DNA of 64,000 nt, from the NCBI GenBank assembly GCA_026874595.1, contig CM049313.1, positions 45,040,659 through 45,104,658 of the forward strand. The letters are read 5' to 3'. Shown piece by piece: positions 57,180 to 64,000 of this stretch. This DNA comes from Sipunculus nudus. Its lineage: Eukaryota; Annelida; Sipuncula; Golfingiida; Sipunculidae. Within the stretch, counting starts at the first letter, position 1. Each line of letters opens with the position of its first letter. A program made the position numbers and the translations under genes. The notes under the pieces were generated by a model, which was not told where the DNA came from, searched no databases, and saw only the letters and a program-made list of their open reading frames with translations.

Positions 57180-58206
57180 GTTGGATAACCAATACCACAA
57201 AGATTCTAATTAAATACCATATTGAAACAAAGATATCCAAAAATTCATCCTAGTTTTTTTTTAATCAAAGTACTTTTTTATGTTTGCAAAATAGATCTGT
57301 ATTTGAATTTCCATGAATCAAGGCCAAGGAGTGAACACATAATATTATGTGTAATATTTATATCGCCACACGGTGGCGCCCTAGACAAGTACCACTGCCA
57401 CTGCATACTGCCGTCGCGCATCGCCCAGCAAAGCAGGTTTCCATAAAAGCCCGCCTCATCTATGTCAGGGAAATATATTACTAACACGGTTCGTGTATTT
57501 AGGTAGAGAAAATAAAAAAATAAGATATATAATGAAGCGAGGCGATACCTTTAATGCAATTTCGATATTGTACATCACCATATAGGTCTAATATATAACT
57601 GCAAAATTAAAAGAATAAGTAAGAATAAAATATTTTAAATTCCAGCGAAAATGTTAAGGAGAAAGGCATGAAACTTATTTAAACTGATTAAAACATACAA
57701 TTACTGGAGTCATAAGATCTGGAGATAAAATATACCATCACAGTGTATATATTAAAATGAGAAATTCTCGATACACATATGCCAATTTAATTTATGATAG
57801 ATTTATAGAAGTGTTAAGAATACCGGCTCTTATTTTTCGAAACATATATTTACCGAAACCATAAAAATATTATCATTTGTCCGTTTTATTAACATAAAAA
57901 ATAAAATTACGTCATTAAACTATATATACTATGAAGCTGACTGGTGTAGAATGATAACTGTCTGTACTGTCTGTGCGAAATAACGTCACGTCACCAAGGT
58001 TACGTGCCTTCTAGCACCAGCTGTACTGGATGACCGATGACGTCATTGCACCCAGTGATCATTGACGTTGCACCAAGTGACCCACCTACTAGGTAAACAA
58101 ATATATCAATAGCATTATTGTAATGTACTGTACGCTACAGATTTAATGTATTTATAATACTAAACTAAGAAGAATAATAAAGAGTACGAACGTTTTCTCT
58201 AAAACC

Positions 58207-58207
<1 letters not shown>

Positions 58208-58250
<43 letters not shown>
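58208..58250. repeat. (AT)n microsatellite
   Basis: Uninterrupted AT dinucleotides. Confidence 0.95.
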
Positions 58251-58252
<2 letters not shown>

Positions 58253-59210
58253 TATTATATATATAAATGCCAATTAGTAGATTATATAGATGAATGGTCG
58301 TTTTCGTTCATATTCTTTTAAATTGGTCGCATCTTTGCATAATCGATCACAAATAAGTATACAATATAATTAAACAAAGAGATCATGTTATCCAGAAGAA
58401 AAAAAAACTCATACTGTGTTAGACATATAAGAAATAGGGGACACTAAGCAGTGAATGGCATTAAAATCCAAATCTTGTCAACAAAATGGCCGTTACCTTG
58501 ACCATTCAGAGTTATGTAAAAGTCAGACTGAATTAACTCGGTCAATATTTAAGGTATGATTACTAGATATTAAGCAGATTTCACGTCAATATATGAATTA
58601 ATCGACGAGGGTACCAAATGACCTTTACTTAAGGTAAAACTGGAGGTAAATTGATTCTCGATCATCTTTCAATCATCGAACATGGTATTTCAAACAATTC
58701 CTACCACTAACATAAATATATGCATGGTTTACATATTGATTGATAACAGAACAGAATGGAAGATATTTTCTGTTACAAGTACCAACCCATTGTTCATATA
58801 GTGTTAAAGAATTTCAAATGAATATTTATTCCGGTGTACAGATTGCATATTATCCGGAACTCCCTTCTTCCCAATATATACGGATCACGCCAAAGTACAA
58901 TTACAATGAAAAAAAACTGTATACAGTGCTGCGAAGCAAAAGCGATGTTCTGCGAAATAATGATTTCCATGGTTGACAAATATTTTACTTTGGAATGAAA
59001 ACTCGGAACCGTAAGCTCATCCATACATTCACTCAAGGGTACACTAAAATGACGTCACACATTTGAACAAATACGACAATAATTACAAAATACAAAAAGG
59101 GAAGCATGCGTGTTGTTTCTGATGTTTATGTTCGGGTATAAAATGCAGATTATATATATTTATAATATACAAATGGGTAAGAAGATGTGATTTGCATGCT
59201 TCATTTATTA

Positions 59211-59215
<5 letters not shown>

Positions 59216-59278
<63 letters not shown>
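59216..59278. repeat. (AT)n microsatellite
   Basis: Uninterrupted AT dinucleotides. The isoleucine/tyrosine-rich frame across it is an artefact. Confidence 0.95.
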
Positions 59279-59281
<3 letters not shown>

Positions 59282-59698
59282 TGGAAACGCGTTATTTTCA
59301 CTAGTTCAAAGGTAAAGCACAAGAATTTGACTGATTGATCTTGAATCATTCGGATTCTCAAGTAGTAACTTTCTCTTTCTAACTGTTCTGCGATTACACA
59401 GCGGACAGAACAGCCTCATCTCCATAAGTGTATCCATATGTCTTCACCAAAATGTCATCCTAAACATACCACCAGTTTTACAGTAAACAGGACAAATTCC
59501 TGAGCAAAATATTAAATACATTCAATTATAGCACGCCAGTAATGGCAGACAGACACTCCTCATGCACCCCAAGTACAGATGCCGATTTTCTATGACCTCA
59601 TGATGTTTAAATTAATTCTTTTAACCAAAACCTGTCAACCAATCAGAGAATAATCATTGACAAAGAATAATTTATCTGCAGGATGGAATTAATAAATA

Positions 59699-59758
59699 AA
59701 ATTTGTAACCATCGCTCATGCATATACTTGAATACAAGTATATGCATGTTACAAATTT
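59699..59758. repeat. Near-perfect hairpin / cruciform-prone palindrome
   Basis: The inner arms CATGCATATACTTG and CAAGTATATGCATG (14 bp, loop AATA) are at 59717-59748. Outer arms AAATTTGTAAC and GTTACAAATTT continue the symmetry after a small left-side bulge. Confidence 0.85.
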
Positions 59759-59857
59759 CTGATCGTTAATAATAGTATCCAGCAACTGTGCTTCTATTTC
59801 TCAATATCATTTTTTTATAAATAATTAACATAATATTGTTATAAATATCTGCAATAC

Positions 59858-59906
<49 letters not shown>
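59858..59906. repeat. (AT)n microsatellite
   Basis: Uninterrupted AT dinucleotides. Confidence 0.95.
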
Positions 59907-59911
<5 letters not shown>

Positions 59912-60967
59912 CAATGGTAACCATTGTTTTGTCCTAATAATCAGTCCATTTCCAAGTATATACACTTTTTCTGAGTATTTGCAAATATACGGATCATACT
60001 AATATTCCCTGGTTATCCTGTTGGCCATAATCTAAAGCCCAATTATGCTCTATAAAAGGCCTAAAAATCGTAACGTTTCTGCTCAGTTTGCTCAGTTCCC
60101 GTACATCCTTTTGATACCTAGAAAACACAATACTCAAACAGAGTTTTAATTTTGTATTTTATTATCTTTACGGATTGAAAATCTTATAAATATGCGCATG
60201 CAGAGCAGGGTGGATGCGGGCTGAAAAAAAAGATTCTGCGGGTCAGTTGCGAGTCCAAACATTGCTCAAGATGGCTAGGCGAGCTGATGTTAATTTATTT
60301 ATTGCTTTTGCGGGGTGGGTTCACTATTTCCTTATTAAGTATTTCGACCCGCGCAGGGCCCTAACGCCTTACTGGAGAGTTCATTGCTTGTCTTATTGTT
60401 CTTCACAAATGTACATCATTTACCTGCTTGAACGGAGTTTCATTTACTGAATATGTTGAGGCTTGTTTGACTAAAGCCCTATGAAAACTAAGTTTAACGT
60501 ACCTGCTTATAGTATTTGACTAGTCCATCGAAGTTCCTCTATGTTAACTGTTTAGTTACGTACAAAATTACGCAAGGGTATTTCTTTTAAAGTTTGAATT
60601 TAAAATGAATTTTTACTTATAATGGATAAAGTATCTTTATATAGACATACATGTAGAGTATTTTGTAATTTTATGTAATGTACCGGTATATAGAGTTGGA
60701 ATTCTCTTATTTTATGAAAACATTTTTCTGGGTGTTTTTTGTAGGTTCTTTTTTTTCTGGTCTTTTTCCCAAAATTTGTAAACTTTTGCTATTTAAATGT
60801 CAATAAAACGCCTACTCACCATGATACATCCCGAAATAAAATAAAATACGATAAAATAAAATAATTGCTTTTATTATAGTAGGCTATTGTTATTATATTG
60901 GAAGGAAATGAGACAAGCATATGATGCCTTAACCGTATTATATTTTATTTTAGTTTATATATAGTAT

Positions 60968-60975
<8 letters not shown>

Positions 60976-61017
<42 letters not shown>

Positions 61018-61022
61018 ATATA
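60976..61022. repeat. (AT)n microsatellite
   Basis: AT dinucleotides with one TTT interruption, 140 bases before the candidate exon. Confidence 0.93.
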
Positions 61023-61161
61023 AAGTATAAATTCAATTCCCTGGTTGGTCCCGGTGATGATCTCAAGGGTTCTTCAAAGCGCTTTGGGTCTGTTATGAAT
61101 TTCATATTATGTGTGCGGTAAGATCAATCACATGACAATCCGAGGTCACATGACATCCAAA

Positions 61162-61211
61162 ATGGCAGAAGTGCCACCTGTCCACAAGATACCATCAAAC
61201 CAGGATGCAAA
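61162..61211 (+). CDS. Candidate first coding exon of an unidentified gene
   Basis: The ATG is in a good context (CCAAAATGG) and opens MAEVPPVHKIPSNQDA. It runs into GCAAA|GTAAAT, a plausible donor, beyond which the frame would stop at once. Just upstream are two CACATGAC E-box-like motifs (61131-61137 and 61147-61154), and the local sequence is less AT-rich than its surroundings. I do not recognise the peptide and find no acceptor partner in the window, so this is a suggestion only. Confidence 0.3.
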
Positions 61212-61589
61212 GTAAATATGATTACTTTCTTTCCTATGGTATGACGGATACTGTGCAGTGGTAATGGTTTATGGATTACACGTATAACGAATCACTTTAA
61301 CTCAGTATTACCACCCCGGATTTTGTTTTCTCGTCAATTTATTTCGACCGGGGCACCGGTGTTTACATACGGATTTGGTCATATGAGCTCTCTTATCATC
61401 TATCTCGAGACACCCCCTGATGCACCAGTTTAAATTTGATTTCTTTCTTTCTTTAGTATTTATCTGGTTTTCATCGCATAATATAATGTTAAGGATAGAA
61501 AATACACCACAGAAGGTTTACAGTGTTATTTTATTTAATTTTTTTTATTTGTGTGTTAAAGAGGTAACAGGTATTTATCAGTATTTTTT

Positions 61590-62840
61590 AGCGAACCTGT
61601 GAGCTTATGCAATGGTGCGGCATTGTACGTTGTGTGTAGTGCGTCATGGGTCGTGTGTCATGCATCGTGCGTTGTCTGTACGTTAACTATAGCTATCTCA
61701 AAAATGGCCCGGGCAGGAGCTAGCATCACCAAATTTGCAAATAATCAGTCATCAAAAAAACTCTTTCGGATTTTGTTTATTTTTCTTCTAACTGCATTTT
61801 CTTACATTTTATAGGGGAAAAGCTTAAAAAGCTTTAAAAATCTTCTTCTGTCTGAAACTGTCCAGCCAAATTGTCCAATATTTCGCAGAAATGATCCCTT
61901 GAACAATCTCTCTCAAGTTTCTTTGAATGGGTCCATTTCGGAGATTTTTGGCCAAGTTACAGGAGGTTGAACTAAGTTATCTGTCCAAAAAAGCATACTA
62001 AAATTAAAATCTCAGAAATGACTAGAGCTATAATCACCAAATTTTATACCAATGTTTGTCACATATGTCATATCTAAAATTGAGGTATTAGTGGCGCCAA
62101 CTACATTGATCTGTTTTTTACAAGCGAAAATGTAATTTCAAACTCTTCTAGCTTATACACAGATTTATGATGAAACTGTTAAGCTGATTGTTTAAACTTT
62201 TTAAGAATTATTCTATGGTAGGGGTCTGCCAGTTTTATAAGAATAGATTGGGTAAATACAGCTTTAAAGAAGCATCGTAGCCAATTGAAAAAGGCTATCT
62301 GTGTTTGAAAACAGATTTGACAACATGCTGAGTTTCAGCAAGAGGTCACTCAGTGCAACCAGGTGGGGTCCAGGCATCACCATGCAACTGACCTTGCTCT
62401 GTCTGGTGTCTAGATAATGTGTCTAGACATCTAGACACAGCGTCTTGACGTCTAGACATTGTGTCTTGACGCAGAATTCCCAGATTATTGGATCTATATC
62501 TTTCAGCTGTTTGAAAAATTTTGGTTTGCATTTTTAGCAAATCTGTGAGCTTATGCAATGGTGTGGCGTCGTCCGTCTTATGTCGTCCGTGATGCGTCAT
62601 AGCTATCTCAAAAAGGGCAGGAGCTAGCATCACTAATTTTGTCATCGGATATTTAGCGAACCTGTGAGCTAATGCAATGCTGCTGCATCGTCCATCGTGC
62701 GTCAGTGCATCATGCGTCGTCTCTAGTTAACCATACCTATCTCAAAAATGGCAGGAGCTAGTATCACCAAATTTTTTGCAAATAATCAGTCATCAGTCAT
62801 CATTTGTTCATTTTTTTTCTAACTGCAATTTCTTTGATTT
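61590..62840 (+). repeat. Helitron-like fragments (GTGAGCTTATGC family)
   Basis: Three copies of the end signature TTAGCGAACCTGTGAGCTTA (about 61588, 62533, 62650), each followed by GTCGTCCGT-like repeats and 'TATCTCAAAAA'. The interior has GTGGCGCCAACTAC near 62092. It is related to 11148-11900. The copies look truncated and serially inserted. Confidence 0.55.
62403..62475. repeat. Short GTCTAGACA-type minisatellite
   Basis: About six degenerate ~11-base units around GTCTAGACA / GTGTCTTGACG in tandem. They create an 'SRRQDAVSRCLDTLSRHQ'-like artefact frame on the - strand. Confidence 0.75.
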
Positions 62841-64000
62841 TTGCACAGCGTCCATCTGTTAATCTGCCTTTGGATTAAAACACATATCTCTGCATTGGTT
62901 GGACCTATCGACCTGAAATTTTGCATGTGTATACATCTTGGACAGCTTTCTTGATTTTATGACAGGTGGCGCCGCCAGTTTCACGTTTAAGCTGCAGACA
63001 TCCAAACTCATATCTCGGGAACCATTTGACCAGTTGGGCCAAAATTTTGTATGTATATAGATCTCCCATAGCTCTTTATCAACGCAAAACTGGTGGCGCT
63101 ACCTTCAACCATTTTTGCACAGCGTCCATCTGTTTATATGCCTTGGGATAAAATCACTCATATCTCGGCAGTGGTTTGACTTATCCACCTGAAATTTTGC
63201 AGGTTTATACATCCTTGACAGCTTTCTTGATTTTATGGCAGGCGGCCCCACCTACTTTCAAATTTACGCTGCAGACATCCAAGCTCATATCTCTCGAACC
63301 ATTTGACCGATTGGGCAAAAATTTTGCATGTTTATAGATCTTACATAGCTCTTTATCATACGCAAAACTAGTGGCGCCACCTGCAATCATTTTTGCACAG
63401 TGTCCGTCTGTTTGTTTGCCATGGGATAAAATCACTTATATCTCGGCAGTGGTTTGACATATTTGCCTAAAATTTCGCAGGTTTATACATCTTGGATAGC
63501 TTTCTCGATTTTGTGGCAGGTGGTGCCACCTATATTTATGTATACACTTCAAACATTCAGGCTTATATCTCAGGACTGGTTTGACATATCCCCCTGAAAT
63601 TTTGCGTGTGTATAGATCTCACATAGCTCTTAATCATACACAAAAGTGGTGGCGCCACCTGCCACCATTTTTGCACAGCGTCTGTATGTTTGTCTGCTGT
63701 GGGCTAAAATCACTCATATCTCGGCAGTGGTTTGACATATCTGCCTAAAATTTCGCAGGTTTATACATCTTGGATAGCTTTCTCGATTTTGTGGCAGGTG
63801 GTGCCACCTACATTTATGTATATGCTGCAGACATTCAGGCTTATACTTCAGGACTTGGTTGACATATACCCCTGATATTTTACATGTGTATAGATCTCAC
63901 ATATCTCTTAATCATACACAAAAGTGGTGGGGCCACCTGCCACCATTTTTGCACAGCGTCCATCTGTTTGTCTGCCGTGGGCTAAAATCACTTATATCTC
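62840..64000. repeat. Tandem array of the ~278-bp dimer (second locus)
   Basis: Same monomers as 7400-8580: CTCATATCTCGG, GTGGTTTGAC, TATACATCTTGGATAGC and then the GGTGGCGCCACC core or one-mismatch versions (about 62965, 63092, 63241, 63370, 63518, 63648, 63797, 63926). The alternating 148/129 spacing is kept. It runs off the right edge. Confidence 0.88.

Larger units (their letters stand above)
57180..61161. other. AT-rich intergenic region upstream of HSCB
   Basis: Should hold the HSCB promoter near 57180-57500 (- strand); no core element is convincing. It contains a decayed GGTGGCGCC core near 57372 and long AT microsatellites at 58208-58250, 59216-59278, 59858-59906 and 60976-61022. There is also a strong hairpin at 59699-59758. 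No coding exon is recognised. Confidence 0.5.

Overview
The window is nuclear DNA from an animal, most likely a bivalve mollusc. It carries GT-AG introns, an insulin-receptor gene with an invertebrate-type tail, a mitochondrial HSCB gene, a tRNA-derived SINE, and dispersed repeats of the kind known from bivalves (central tandem monomers, a GGAC-type microsatellite, terminal hairpins). The phylum is an inference from gene and repeat style; the species cannot be named.

Three genes are supported. (1) On the + strand, the last two coding exons and 3' UTR of an insulin/IGF-type receptor tyrosine kinase (424-558, 2194-2755, poly(A) signal 4073-4078). (2) On the - strand, a complete six-exon alpha/beta-hydrolase (19324 down to 14821, 395 residues); splice phases agree at every junction and Ser, Asp and His can each be placed. 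(3) On the - strand, a complete two-exon HSCB iron-sulfur co-chaperone (57179-56493 and 40091-39711, 355 residues), split by a 16.4-kb intron with a GC donor. A possible first coding exon of a further + strand gene lies at 61162-61211.

Nearly everything else is transposon-derived. The dominant class is a set of Helitron-like, non-autonomous families (called A, B, C, D and F here). One end has a hairpin a few bases before CTAG or CTTG. The other end is T-rich and has a longer hairpin that repeats the family's own motif. A GGAC/GTCC microsatellite lies beside that hairpin, and several families have tandem monomers between the ends. Copies are nested, and other copies in the same window act as empty sites, so several insertions can be delimited to within a few bases. 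The clearest nests are 45506-52221 (three elements inside one) and 22455-27110 (a Tx1/L1-like LINE split by a family A copy, itself split by a TIR element with 21-bp arrays). A hAT-like element (8-bp duplication), a pogo/Tigger-like element (TA duplication, transposase remnant), a Harbinger-like MITE, foldback elements, a SINE and AT microsatellites complete the picture.

Layout: 1-4100 insulin receptor 3' end; 4100-14300 Helitron-like elements and arrays; 14821-19324 hydrolase; 19325-35270 LINE, SINE, Helitron-like and TIR elements; 35270-39710 repeats and intergenic DNA; 39711-57179 HSCB and its transposon-filled intron; 57180-64000 AT-rich intergenic DNA, a possible exon and a tandem array running off the right edge. 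The three genes show no functional linkage and look independently transcribed.
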